DNA from: Methanobacterium sp. UBA294
Lineage (GTDB): Archaea > Methanobacteriota > Methanobacteria > Methanobacteriales > Methanobacteriaceae
Assembly: GCA_002494495.1 (NCBI GenBank)
Contig: DACB01000014.1
Location: 1 to 54,765, forward strand
Direction: 5' to 3'
Length of the DNA: 54,765 nucleotides
This document shows positions 42,234 to 51,711 of the stretch, one piece after another. Position numbers and translations under genes: made by a program. The notes beneath the pieces are model-generated. The model did not search any database. It had not been told where the DNA came from and saw only the letters and a list, made by a program, of their open reading frames with translations. Each line of letters starts with the position of its first letter. Position 1 is the stretch's first letter.

Positions 42234-43809
42234 CTTCACCCTCACTTTCTAGTTCTAAATTTTCAAATTTAGCTCTACGCGTGACCTTTGCTAAAACAGA
42301 ATCATATTCAGGAACATCAGTTTCTGCAAGAACAGCTGCTTCTCGGATAATAACTGGGACCAAGCTTTCAAATATCTTACTACGCAGGGCTGCTTCTTTA
42401 GCTGCTTTTTGAGCTCTTATATATTTTTGCAAGCTCCTTGCAATTTTCATGGTGGCCTGCCGTACCTCATGGAGTATTTCTGGTTCTGGTGATATACTCT
42501 GCTTTCCTGTGGAAAGATATGGAACCTGTGTAGAGACAATATTAACAAACACGGTTATTGGTGAGTTTTCAAGGTCCTTTATACCATAGCGCTTCCAATC
42601 TATGCTCTTAAGAGCTTCGGTAATTGCACAGCTACCCTGATCAAAGGTTAAAGGTACGCGATTAGCGAACCTCATGATTTCGGACTTTTTCTGTTCACCA
42701 ATCAGTCTACCCGAACCTCCTCCATAGGAAATACCCGCTTCTATTACAAAGGCCACACCTCCTCGGTAAGTTTTTGGTTTTCTGGTGGTGGTGCTGATAA
42801 ATTCAGGGTTGAGTATCTCCCTCATACCATTTTCAATCTGTTCCTTACCAATTGGTATCAAACCAGATGTGGGTGGTGCCATGAAGTCCATACGGGTGAA
42901 TAGTTCCACTATTCTTTCTGCTTCCTCCCAGGTCATGTCCTTGGGCCGTTTGTTTAGATCTATACCTGTTTCCTTTTCTATCTCGTTAACCCTTTTTGTG
43001 GACATACGAGATAGTGAACTGGTTAAAAGGCTTCTAAATCTCCTCTTATCAGTGTGTTTGGCCATGAATATCAGGTCATCTGCAGTAACACCTCTTGGGT
43101 GGGGCAGTACCTCTTTGGGTAAAGGTGGTATGATATCGGTTGCCCGATCAAATATGAATATCTGCCCTGTGGGGTCACGGAACTTGATCTTGGCGTGGGG
43201 GTTGGCGATCATGGTCCTACGAATATACTCAAATGCTCCCTGTTCACTCAGTGAGTAAGACACATCCTTGTAGTGTAGTTCTATGGATACCCCTGTCTTG
43301 GTTAAATCTACTTCTTTACGGTCTAGTATCAGTCCCTGGTTCTTTTTAACATCCATTTTAAAGGTCAATTCCACACCTTTAAGCTTTGTACCATCATAAT
43401 ATCCTGAAACAACCTTTGATGGTTTTCCAGTGGTCATCTGGGATAACAATACACAACCACTGCACCCCAGTCCCTGTTGACCACGGGACTGTATGTTCCT
43501 GAACTTGGATCCAGCAAACATGGTACAGTACACCCTGCCTATGTAGTCTTCAGGAATTCCAGGCCCATTATCAGTGTGTTTTAATATGTAATGATCTTTA
43601 TCCAACCTTTTGAGGTCTATGGTCAATTCTGGCTGTATTCCTGCTTCTTCACATGCATCAAGGCTGTTTGTAATTAGCTCATGGAAAACCATGGTGAGAG
43701 ATCTTATTTTTCCAGTAAATCCCAGCATCTGTTTGTTTCTCCTGAAAAATTCTGATGCTGTCAGTTCTTTAAACTCTTCAAAAAGTTCTGCTGCTTCTCT
43801 TTCCACCAA
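42226..43809 (-). CDS. top6B: DNA topoisomerase VI subunit B
   Basis: A 527-residue GHKL ATPase. Motifs are FHELITNSLDACEEAGI (N box), HTDNGPGIPEDY (G1) and SRGQQGLGCSGCVL (G2); the switch lysine region is near residue 420 (FDQGSCAITEALKSIDW). The start is TTG with GGAGG upstream (GTG immediately after is an alternative). It drives ATP-dependent strand passage with Top6A. Confidence 0.96.
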   Translation of the reverse strand: MVEREAAELFEEFKELTASEFFRRNKQMLGFTGKIRSLTMVFHELITNSLDACEEAGIQPELTIDLKRLDKDHYILKHTDNGPGIPEDYIGRVYCTMFAGSKFRNIQSRGQQGLGCSGCVLLSQMTTGKPSKVVSGYYDGTKLKGVELTFKMDVKKNQGLILDRKEVDLTKTGVSIELHYKDVSYSLSEQGAFEYIRRTMIANPHAKIKFRDPTGQIFIFDRATDIIPPLPKEVLPHPRGVTADDLIFMAKHTDKRRFRSLLTSSLSRMSTKRVNEIEKETGIDLNKRPKDMTWEEAERIVELFTRMDFMAPPTSGLIPIGKEQIENGMREILNPEFISTTTRKPKTYRGGVAFVIEAGISYGGGSGRLIGEQKKSEIMRFANRVPLTFDQGSCAITEALKSIDWKRYGIKDLENSPITVFVNIVSTQVPYLSTGKQSISPEPEILHEVRQATMKIARSLQKYIRAQKAAKEAALRSKIFESLVPVIIREAAVLAETDVPEYDSVLAKVTRRAKFENLELESEGEDE

Positions 43810-43866
43810 TTTAAGCCTCCTATAAAAATTAATTCTTAGTTTATCCTTATAAATTCTTTATTTTTT

Positions 43867-44442
43867 TTACAAAGTTCGTTCATCCTTGGCAATTTCTTTA
43901 AATTCTTTTATCTTCATTTCCTTGGTTTTTTTCTCCAGGAAAGCGTAGACACTCTTGTGCCTGGCACCGTTTAAAATCATATCCACGGCTTCTCGGGCAA
44001 CTTGTAAGTGTTCAAAATCACCAATTATGGACACAGTCTTACCGTACACCGACAGGTATACGCCGGTCATCTCGGTGATTATGTCCCTAGTTCGACCTTC
44101 TTTGCCGATGATCCTGCCCTTCTGTCTTAAGATGGCCTTCTTAGATTTACCCACATAGTCAGGCAGGTTGATGATATCGAGCATCATATCGTCGCTGATG
44201 AGCTTAAGAGCTATTTCCGGGTTAAAACCCCTTCCAATGGCTTTAACCATGTACCTTGCCTTCCAAACAGATAATGGATCTTCCATATCATCAGTGGGTT
44301 TAATAGCCACGCTACCGGATTCGCTATCTACCTCTAATTCTGTCCGGGTTAATTCTTCTACTTTGTCTTTAATTGCTCCCCCTTTCCCGATAACTACTCC
44401 TACTCTTTCTCGGGGGATTTTAAGATATTCTATACTTGTCAA
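43867..44442 (-). CDS. Dim2/Pno1-like KH-domain rRNA-processing protein
   Basis: A 191-residue protein with two KH domains: GVVIGKGGAIKDKVEELT at residues ~17-34 and GRIIGKEGRTRDIITEMTG at ~110-128. Archaeal homologues of Dim2/Pno1 bind the 3' end of 16S rRNA and act with Rio1 and aIF1A/aIF2 in small-subunit maturation. The gene order aIF1A, rio1, KH supports this. The start is TTG with GGAGATAATAT upstream. Confidence 0.9.
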   Translation of the reverse strand: MTSIEYLKIPRERVGVVIGKGGAIKDKVEELTRTELEVDSESGSVAIKPTDDMEDPLSVWKARYMVKAIGRGFNPEIALKLISDDMMLDIINLPDYVGKSKKAILRQKGRIIGKEGRTRDIITEMTGVYLSVYGKTVSIIGDFEHLQVAREAVDMILNGARHKSVYAFLEKKTKEMKIKEFKEIAKDERTL

Positions 44443-44531
44443 ATATTATCTCCTTTGAGTTGAAAAAAATATTGATGTAATGGGCCTTAAAAATATATTA
44501 CATTAACCTGTATTATATACTTTTCTAATGG

Positions 44532-45299
44532 TTAAAAGTCCATAATTATACTTGTAATCTCATCTTCCGATATTTGCAGACCTAATTTTTTAAAATCTTT
44601 ATGTAAATTACCAATATCTCTTTTTAAAAGGTCCTTTGCTAAGGGATGATCAACAACAACACTCTGTGAAACATCGATAATAACCGGTTCATCATCTTTA
44701 ATTAGAATATTAAAACTAGATAAATCACCATGAACCAATTTGGCTTCCTTATAAAGAATTTTAACATATTCTATTAATTTATAGGCTATTTTTTCTGGAT
44801 CATGTATATGTGCATATTTTAAAAGCGGAGCTGGATTGCCTTCTTTGTCACCTATAAATTCCATGACTAGTATGTTATTTTTGGCAATAATGGGTTGGGG
44901 AACTCTAACCTTAAATTCACAGGCCCTTTTAAGATTCCTGAATTCTTTATTAACCCACGTATGAATTACCTGGCGTTTGTTACTTGTTTTTACCTTGAAG
45001 CGTGGGTCTCCCTGGATGTAATCCTGCATCTTTTTAAAATCAGAGGTGGCAACTCTATAGATTTTAACTGCAACATAGTTACCATCATCATCTACACCCT
45101 TAAAAACGTTAGCTTCTTTACCTGTGCTTATAACGCCATGAAGAATCTGCAAGTATCCCTGGTTTGCCAACTTATACAGGGTTTCTAGTGTCTGTTTATC
45201 AAAGACTTCACTTCCCACACGTCTGTCTTCAACGCTTTTTATACGCTTCTCTGACAGCATTTTTCTAAGATCTTCATCTGCCTTTGATATTTTCGACAT
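44532..45299 (-). CDS. rio1: Rio1-type serine/threonine kinase
   Basis: A 255-residue RIO kinase. The ATP loop is GVISTGKEANVFKG, the catalytic loop LVHGDLSSFNILI and the metal-binding loop PVIIDVSQSV. These match the Rio1 signature STGKEANVY and its IDxxQ. Rio1 acts late in 40S/30S subunit maturation. The gene lies 89 nt upstream of the KH gene. Confidence 0.95.
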   Translation of the reverse strand: MSKISKADEDLRKMLSEKRIKSVEDRRVGSEVFDKQTLETLYKLANQGYLQILHGVISTGKEANVFKGVDDDGNYVAVKIYRVATSDFKKMQDYIQGDPRFKVKTSNKRQVIHTWVNKEFRNLKRACEFKVRVPQPIIAKNNILVMEFIGDKEGNPAPLLKYAHIHDPEKIAYKLIEYVKILYKEAKLVHGDLSSFNILIKDDEPVIIDVSQSVVVDHPLAKDLLKRDIGNLHKDFKKLGLQISEDEITSIIMDF

Positions 45300-45395
45300 T
45301 TTTTAAAACCTCAGAAAAAATTAATCATTGTTTAAGTGAGGATTTAATTTTTGAAATAATTTAAGACATTAAAATTAGAGTATAAAAATAGGATA

Positions 45396-45701
45396 TTATA
45401 ATTTTAGATATCCTCTGCGTTCTAACCAGTTAGATTCTGTTCTGGTGTATCTCCATATGATATCTGCTTTTTCATCACTCTGGAAGTCCCAGGGTTTTAC
45501 TAAAACCACATCGCCTTCCCTGATCCATATCCTCTTTTTCATCTTACCAGGTATACGACCTAACCTTGTTTTACCATCGGCGCATCGGACTTTAAGCTTA
45601 CCATGACCCATGATCTGTTCTACCACTCCTGGTATTTCCCCTCTACGAGGAGTTCTAACTCTCCTAACTTCCTGTACATCCTGTCCACGACCTCTACTCA
45701 A
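45396..45701 (-). CDS. eif1a: Translation initiation factor 1A
   Basis: A 101-residue OB-fold protein. It contains PRRGEIPGVVEQIMGHGKLKV (split: RRGEIPGVVEQ, MGHGKLKVRCADG), GRIPGKMKKRIWIREGDVV and ADIIWRYT. The start is TTG, with GGAGGAGAGTAT upstream. It binds the A site of the small subunit in initiation. First gene of the aIF1A-rio1-KH-top6B-top6A series. Confidence 0.96.
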   Translation of the reverse strand: MSRGRGQDVQEVRRVRTPRRGEIPGVVEQIMGHGKLKVRCADGKTRLGRIPGKMKKRIWIREGDVVLVKPWDFQSDEKADIIWRYTRTESNWLERRGYLKL

Positions 45702-45982
45702 ATACTCTCCTCCTTATTATTATAAATTTACAATATTTACTGTTTAACTAATATTTCAACACTGATTTGCCTTATTTCAATACTGTATAACAATATTTTG
45801 AAATAAAAATATGTTGAAATAAAATATGGGATGATAATCTATTTGATAATAATCTCTTTATTTATATAGTATTTTGATGTATATAAAAAAGAGTGTTAAT
45901 ATCCATACTATCCTTCATAATTTAAATTAAAACGTATGAATTAAACAAATTTTTACCAAAACTAATATTTACTGGTGATTCA

Positions 45983-47215
45983 ATGGGACAGGAATTTCTA
46001 AAAATAAAAGACCCTGAAGATGCAGAAGATATCATTTCAACCCTCCCCATCCTGAAAAAGGTGGAAAAAGTATCCCTTGTTGAGGCCTACCGAAGAGTCC
46101 TGGCTGAAGATGTATATGCCACAATAGATTTGCCCCCATTTAGAAGGGCTGCCATGGATGGATACGCTTTGAAGTCTAAAGACACTTTTAATACTTCAGA
46201 AGATAATCCAGCACAACTTAAACTCCTGGATGTTGTAACAGCCGGAAAGATCCCCCAAATGAAGGTGGAGCATGGGGCATGCATAGAGGTTAGCACCGGA
46301 GCCCCCATACCCGAGGGTGCCGATGCAGTGGTGATGATAGAATACGCCGAGAAAGAAGATGATTATGTGTCAGTACTAGAAAGTGTTCCGTTAAATGCCA
46401 ACATAACAGCCCAGGGCTCCGATGTAAAGGAAGGTGAACTTTTACTGGAAGAAGGTGAACGCATAACAGCAGATAAAATAGGGGTTTTAAGCGCCATTGC
46501 GATGCAGCTAGTTCCAGTTTATACCCAGCCAAAGGTGGCGGTCATATCCACTGGAAACGAAATAATAAAACACCAGGAAAAACTGGATTACGCAAAGATC
46601 TATGATATAAATTCCTATACCCTTTCCAATGCTGTTAAAGCATGCGGATGTATTCCCATCCACTCAGAGATAGTTAAAGATGATTATAATTCCTTAAAAA
46701 ATGCCATCTTAAAATTTAAAGATGCAGATATAATAATAACATCTGGTGGAACATCAGCAGGGACTGGAGATAACTTGAAAGTGGTCCTTGATGAGCTAGG
46801 AGATGTATTAATTCATGGAATAGCAGTTAAACCAGGTAAACCAACCATAGTGGGATTAATTAAAACTAATTCAGTAAACCATCAAATAATATTCGGCCTT
46901 CCAGGTTACCCAGTTTCAGCCCTAATGATCTTCCACATATTTGTAGCACCATTTTTAAGGAAAATGGCATGTATAGGCGAAAATGAGGTAGAAAGAAATA
47001 TTAAACAGTATAAACTGTCCCGGAGATATATACCCTCTAGGGGTAGAAAACAATACCTGCTGGTTAAAATCAAAGATGGCCAGGCACACCCAATTTTAAA
47101 GGACTCCGGTGCCATAACTTCCCTGGCTGAAGCAGATGGTTACTTCATAATACCAAAAAACGTGGAAATGATAGAACAGGGAACATTGGTGGATGTTTAT
47201 TCACTGGATAATTGA
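45983..47215 (+). CDS. moeA: Molybdopterin molybdenumtransferase MoeA
   Basis: A 410-residue protein. Signatures are LPPFRRAAMDGYALKS, GKIPQMKVEHGACIEVSTGAPIPEGADAVV (in two parts) and TSGGTSAGTGDN. The C-terminal domain IV starts near residue 330. It inserts molybdenum or tungsten into molybdopterin, needed for formylmethanofuran dehydrogenase in methanogenesis. GGTGATTCA precedes the ATG. It is transcribed divergently from aIF1A. Confidence 0.95.
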   Translation: MGQEFLKIKDPEDAEDIISTLPILKKVEKVSLVEAYRRVLAEDVYATIDLPPFRRAAMDGYALKSKDTFNTSEDNPAQLKLLDVVTAGKIPQMKVEHGACIEVSTGAPIPEGADAVVMIEYAEKEDDYVSVLESVPLNANITAQGSDVKEGELLLEEGERITADKIGVLSAIAMQLVPVYTQPKVAVISTGNEIIKHQEKLDYAKIYDINSYTLSNAVKACGCIPIHSEIVKDDYNSLKNAILKFKDADIIITSGGTSAGTGDNLKVVLDELGDVLIHGIAVKPGKPTIVGLIKTNSVNHQIIFGLPGYPVSALMIFHIFVAPFLRKMACIGENEVERNIKQYKLSRRYIPSRGRKQYLLVKIKDGQAHPILKDSGAITSLAEADGYFIIPKNVEMIEQGTLVDVYSLDN

Positions 47216-47283
47216 TATTGGATATATAGGATCCATAAAGGATCATTGATTTTAAAAGAGGGAATATATCAATAGGGAATATA

Positions 47284-48012
47284 TCAATAAACCTCAAACA
47301 AATCTCCTAGAACTACTTTTTTATTAGTTTTAACAAGTTGGGGAATCTTACCAACCATTCCTGCAGATTCCCCTACAATTATTAAAACACCCCTCATATA
47401 CTCCCTGAAGTCATCTGCTCTGGAGAGTCCATTTTGGATGGCAACACTGTCTATATCTCCCATCACTTCATTGGCAATGGATGTTGCCAGGGCATCTGCA
47501 ACACTGGCTTCGTCTGCAAAAACGGTGACTGAATCCGACCGGCCGAAACTCATGGAATGCCCCACCGTACCTGAGGAAGTGCAAACACCCATAGGGGTCT
47601 TTTCATGTTTTAATTTAAATCCCATCTGGCCAGAGAGTGATGAGTCCCCTGCATAAACTCCAATGATCACATCCTTATTAGTTTTAAGTGCTAAATCACC
47701 ACCATTATCTATAATGGCCATTTTTGCTCCTTCATTGATTAGATATCCCATGGAAAGCTGTGCTATGCTACCCGCAACAGCGGCCATAGGACCAACTTCA
47801 GCAAAACGTCCTGCACGAGCCATCATCTTAACTATGAGCGGTGCTTCTTCCACCCGGACTGGCTCTAAGCTTAACTGAAAATCTTGGTGTTTAATGATAT
47901 AATTTTTAAGTTCCTGACGCTCCTTGAGAATAAAGTAGTACAGGCCATGCTTTTTTAGATCAGTTGTCAGGTTAATATGTGTCTCTTCAATTGAGATCTT
48001 TTCTTTAATCAT
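47284..48012 (-). CDS. UPF0280 (ApbE-related) protein
   Basis: About 242 residues, starting at ATG 48012 (MIKEKISIEETHINL). GPMAAVAGSIAQLSMGYLINEG, DNGGDLALKT and VCTSSGTVGHSMSFGRSDSV match the UPF0280 family, a relative of the flavin transferase ApbE found in methanogens. SDSVTVFADEASVADALATS is the conserved metal/phosphate region. The biochemical role is unproven. Confidence 0.85.
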   Translation of the reverse strand: MIKEKISIEETHINLTTDLKKHGLYYFILKERQELKNYIIKHQDFQLSLEPVRVEEAPLIVKMMARAGRFAEVGPMAAVAGSIAQLSMGYLINEGAKMAIIDNGGDLALKTNKDVIIGVYAGDSSLSGQMGFKLKHEKTPMGVCTSSGTVGHSMSFGRSDSVTVFADEASVADALATSIANEVMGDIDSVAIQNGLSRADDFREYMRGVLIIVGESAGMVGKIPQLVKTNKKVVLGDLFEVY

Positions 48013-48120
48013 CACATCTATATTTTGGAAATACCCATAAATATATCCATAAATATATGTTAAAGGAGTTTAGGATATTTAAAAAATTGAGTACTAATAT
48101 TTTGATTGGGTGAAAGTTAA

Positions 48121-48723
48121 ATGGCAGAAAGAGATGAGAACCCCTACATCGGTGAGAAAGTATTGTTTGAAACCAGGCCTCGACTTATACTGAATTTAGG
48201 ATCCACCATTTTAAAAGCCATAATACTACTCTTATTTTTGTATTTCTTCAGCACTATACTCTCATTAACATCATTAGCCCAGGAGTATTTGATTTATTAC
48301 ATCCAGATACCGTTAGTACAGGGTGTAAGTTATCTATTACTTTTAATAGTAGTTTTTCTAGTCTTATCTATCTTATGGGATATTATTTCCTGGAGAACGA
48401 TACACTATATGCTTACAACCCATAGAATCATGATTAAGAAAGGAATATTTAGAAAGAGAAAAATTTATATGCCTTATAATATGATTCAGGATGTTAATGT
48501 ATCACAGGGACTTTTAGAGAGGCTTTTCCGTGCAGGGGATATCCAAATCTATGGTGGACATGAACAAACCCAGGTGGTATTGGAGGATGTCCCCAATCCC
48601 TATCAAGTAGATAACACCATAAATCGATTGATGCAGGGAGAAGATATTGGATATCGGAAATACAAACGGAAAGTAGATAGGAAATCTGTAATTGATGAAT
48701 ATGATAAGAAATTTAAATTATGA
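48121..48723 (+). CDS. bPH-domain (PH-like) membrane protein
   Basis: A 200-residue protein. Two membrane helices (about residues 25-47 and 63-85) are followed by a bacterial PH-type domain (YMLTTHRIMIKKGIFRKRKIYMP; NMIQDVNVSQGLLERLFRAGD), as in YdbS/YdbT proteins. GGGTGAAAG precedes the ATG. Function is unknown; it probably acts in membrane or envelope upkeep. Confidence 0.85.
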   Translation: MAERDENPYIGEKVLFETRPRLILNLGSTILKAIILLLFLYFFSTILSLTSLAQEYLIYYIQIPLVQGVSYLLLLIVVFLVLSILWDIISWRTIHYMLTTHRIMIKKGIFRKRKIYMPYNMIQDVNVSQGLLERLFRAGDIQIYGGHEQTQVVLEDVPNPYQVDNTINRLMQGEDIGYRKYKRKVDRKSVIDEYDKKFKL

Positions 48724-48791
48724 AGATAATCTTTGATGAATTTTTAAATGTACAATATTAATTTTTAATCACCATAATTTCAAGGGGTAAC

Positions 48792-50222
48792 ATGAAAAAA
48801 ACTATCCTCATAAGGGATATCCTATTGATATCCAATCCATTGGGCCAAATAATGCAGGGCATAGGTGTGGTAACCATGATACCTCTCATAATTGCATTAA
48901 TATATGGAGAACCACATTTAATTGTTTTCCTGGTACTTGGACTCCTGTCAATTGGTATTGGATCCATCCTCAGAAGAATACCCTTTGATGGTAACCGGGT
49001 AAAATTGAAACACGGAATGATGGTAGCTTCCCTTGCCTGGCTTTGGGCAGCACTCATTGGAGGGCTCTGTTTAATATACACCACCAACATTGACTTTATA
49101 AATGCTTATTTTGAAAGCATGTCTGCATGGAGTGGGACAGGAATTAGTATATATACTGATGTAGAGATATTACCCAAATCAGTCTTGTTTTTGAGGAGCA
49201 TTGAACAATGGGTCGGAGGTTTAGGGGTTGTTATAATGGTTATTGGTATTCTTATAAGGCCAGGGACTGCAGCCGCACGTTTGTATAAATCTGAAGCACG
49301 GGAAGAAAAAATTAAACCCAGCATAACCGGTACAGTTAAAACCATTTGGTGGATTTATCTATCATACACATTAGCAGGGATATTGCTTTATTTAATGGCA
49401 GGAATGCCTCTTTTCGATTCTATCTGCAATGCATTTACCTCCATATGTACCGGGGGTATGTCCATTAAAAATAACAGCATAGGGGCCTATGGTAGCAACA
49501 TAATTTATATCATAACCATGATCCTTATGATCCTAGGAGGTACCAGCTTTTTAGTTCATTATAAAGCTATTAAAGGACGTATAATGGATGTTTTTAAAGA
49601 TATTCAGTTTCAGGCCATGATATTTATAATCAGTATATTTTCAATTCTCCTAATATTTATTTCAAAATTTACACCCATGGATTCCATCTTCTTTGTTATA
49701 TCAGCTCTAAGTACAACCGGGGCAAACATCCAGCCCATTAGTACAGTAATCAACTGGCCAGACTTTACCAAGGTACTTATCATAGGGGCAATGGTGGTTG
49801 GTATGTCAGCAGGTTCAACCAGTGGAGCAGTCAAACTCATAAGGGTAGTTACCCTAATTAAAGGAATGTATTGGGAGGTTAAAAGATTATTATCCCCACA
49901 AGGTTCGGTTATAACTCGGAGGATCAGTACAAAGCAAGTGGGGGATGTGGAGATCAGAGAAGCTGGTAGTTACCTTTTCATTTACTTCTTTTTCATCTTC
50001 ATTAGCTGGTTAGTCCTGGTAATCTATGGATATGGAGGATTGGACTCACTCTTCGAGGTTATATCCCTCCAAGGAAATGGAGGATTTTCCATGGGAATAG
50101 TTTCCCCTACCATGCCTGATCTGGCTCAGATATTCTTGATATTCAACATGTGGATTGGTAGAATTGAAATTATACCTGCATTAGTGTTATTTAAAGGTTT
50201 ATGGGATATTTTAAAGAGATAA
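48792..50222 (+). CDS. trkH: Trk-type potassium transporter subunit (TrkH/KtrB)
   Basis: A 476-residue integral membrane protein with four M1-P-M2 repeats. Selectivity-filter glycines lie in SAWSGTGISIY, SICTGGMSIKN, ALSTTGANIQP and SLQGNGGFSMG. It carries K+ across the membrane and usually works with an RCK protein (TrkA), which is not in the window. AGGGGTAAC precedes the ATG. It lies 68 nt after the bPH gene. Confidence 0.92.
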   Translation: MKKTILIRDILLISNPLGQIMQGIGVVTMIPLIIALIYGEPHLIVFLVLGLLSIGIGSILRRIPFDGNRVKLKHGMMVASLAWLWAALIGGLCLIYTTNIDFINAYFESMSAWSGTGISIYTDVEILPKSVLFLRSIEQWVGGLGVVIMVIGILIRPGTAAARLYKSEAREEKIKPSITGTVKTIWWIYLSYTLAGILLYLMAGMPLFDSICNAFTSICTGGMSIKNNSIGAYGSNIIYIITMILMILGGTSFLVHYKAIKGRIMDVFKDIQFQAMIFIISIFSILLIFISKFTPMDSIFFVISALSTTGANIQPISTVINWPDFTKVLIIGAMVVGMSAGSTSGAVKLIRVVTLIKGMYWEVKRLLSPQGSVITRRISTKQVGDVEIREAGSYLFIYFFFIFISWLVLVIYGYGGLDSLFEVISLQGNGGFSMGIVSPTMPDLAQIFLIFNMWIGRIEIIPALVLFKGLWDILKR

Positions 50223-50338
50223 ATAACTGGAAATCCTTTAATATAATGAAAAATTTACCTTTTTTTTATAGCCTACATTAAATATTTAAATCTATAATAA
50301 TTATGGGATATATGGAATCAATTAAACGGAAATAATAA

Positions 50339-51520
50339 ATGACGCATGATGTATTGATAGTTGGCGCCGGGCCTGTAGGCACAACATTCGCCAGGTATAT
50401 TGCGGAGAAAGGATTTAAAGTAGGGATAATTGAAAAAAAAACCATAGTAGGTGTGCCTCTCCAATGCGCTGGTCTATTAGGTAAGCAGATAAAAGAAGTA
50501 AATATCTTACCTGATGAACTCATTATCAACCCTTTTTACGGGGCCTATTTACATTCTCCCTCTGATCACATTTTAAAGGTTGCAAAAAATAAACCAGAAG
50601 CTTATGTTGTAGATAGAGTAGGTTACGATAAATTTCTCGCTGAACAGGCAGTAGATGCCGGGGCAGAACTGTACTTAAAACATAATGTAAAGGGTTTAGA
50701 CCTTAAAAATTCCCATGTACTGATGGGAAATGGAAAAACCGATTTTATTGGAAAAATTATAGTGGGCGCTGATGGTAATGATTCAATTGTTTCAAGAACG
50801 TTATCAATGGGCTCTTCAGATGGAAAACAGTTACAAGCAGCCCAATTACTGGTAGATTTTGGTCGAGACATATTTGATATGGACTATGTAAATCTCCATA
50901 CCTTTTCATCAATTTCCCCTGGTTTCATATGGGCCATACCCCTATCAACATCAACGGCCCGTGTGGGTTTATTTGGGAATTTTAATTATCACAAACTTAA
51001 TGATATTTTAAAGAATTTTTTAAGCACAAAACCAGAATTTGAAGGTTATTCAGTAATTAAAAAGTATACAGGAAAAATTCCAGTATATGATAGTAAGAAG
51101 ATGATAGTAAAAGATAATGTTTTATTATTGGGTGATGCTGCCTCTCAGGTTAAACCAACTACTGGGGGTGGTTTAATAATAGGATTCAAATGTGCCCAAA
51201 TTGCTGCGGATGTTACAGAGAAGGCATTGGAAAGGGATGATATGAATATTTTAAGGGAATATAATGAAAATTATCGTAAAATCTTTAAAAATGAACTTAA
51301 AACCCAATTAATGGTTCAAAAGATCTTTAAATCACTTTCAGATGATGATCTGGACTATATGTTTGTTAAGCTTAAAGAGGAAGGGGCTGAGGAAATAATA
51401 TCTAAATATGGTGAAATGGATGACCAATCACCCCTGGTAAAGAAACTTTTTAAACAGGGGATTCTCTTCAAGATACTTCCCAAAATTCTGCTTAAGGGAT
51501 TATCTATATTATGGAAATAA
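50339..51520 (+). CDS. Geranylgeranyl reductase family flavoprotein
   Basis: A 393-residue FAD enzyme. The dinucleotide fold is DVLIVGAGPVGTTFARYIAE, followed by IIEKK. PLQCAGLLG, FIWAIPLSTSTARVGLFG and LLGDAASQVKPTTGGGLIIG are family motifs. Related archaeal enzymes saturate the isoprenoid chains of membrane lipids. This copy may reduce archaeol precursors or another polyprenyl compound; methanogens often carry several paralogues. Confidence 0.88.
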   Translation: MTHDVLIVGAGPVGTTFARYIAEKGFKVGIIEKKTIVGVPLQCAGLLGKQIKEVNILPDELIINPFYGAYLHSPSDHILKVAKNKPEAYVVDRVGYDKFLAEQAVDAGAELYLKHNVKGLDLKNSHVLMGNGKTDFIGKIIVGADGNDSIVSRTLSMGSSDGKQLQAAQLLVDFGRDIFDMDYVNLHTFSSISPGFIWAIPLSTSTARVGLFGNFNYHKLNDILKNFLSTKPEFEGYSVIKKYTGKIPVYDSKKMIVKDNVLLLGDAASQVKPTTGGGLIIGFKCAQIAADVTEKALERDDMNILREYNENYRKIFKNELKTQLMVQKIFKSLSDDDLDYMFVKLKEEGAEEIISKYGEMDDQSPLVKKLFKQGILFKILPKILLKGLSILWK

Positions 51521-51531
51521 TCAGCTGAAAT

Positions 51532-51666
51532 TCAATTCTCTTTTTCTATGCTTTTAAACCATTTCAACAATCTTTTTTTAGGCAATATTACAATTTCTTC
51601 CTCTTCTAAATTTACAAGATCCATTTTAAAGTCTTCTAAATTGTTTATTTTTTTTATTTTTTTCAT
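51532..51666 (-). CDS. Small charged protein, 44 residues
   Basis: A short frame starting at ATG 51666, seven bases after GGTG (complement of 51674-51677), begins MKKIKKINNLEDFKMDLVN and ends LLKWFKSIEKEN. It has an acidic centre (LEEEEIVIL) and basic ends, with no membrane helix or cysteine. It starts 45 nt beyond the stop of the glycosyltransferase gene and ends 11 nt from the end of the convergent reductase gene. Ribosome site, codon pattern and position support a real gene; its function is unknown. Confidence 0.5.
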   Translation of the reverse strand: MKKIKKINNLEDFKMDLVNLEEEEIVILPKKRLLKWFKSIEKEN

Positions 51667-51711
51667 TTTTTTTCACCAAAAATATGTAATACCTATTTCA
51701 GAAAACATAGA

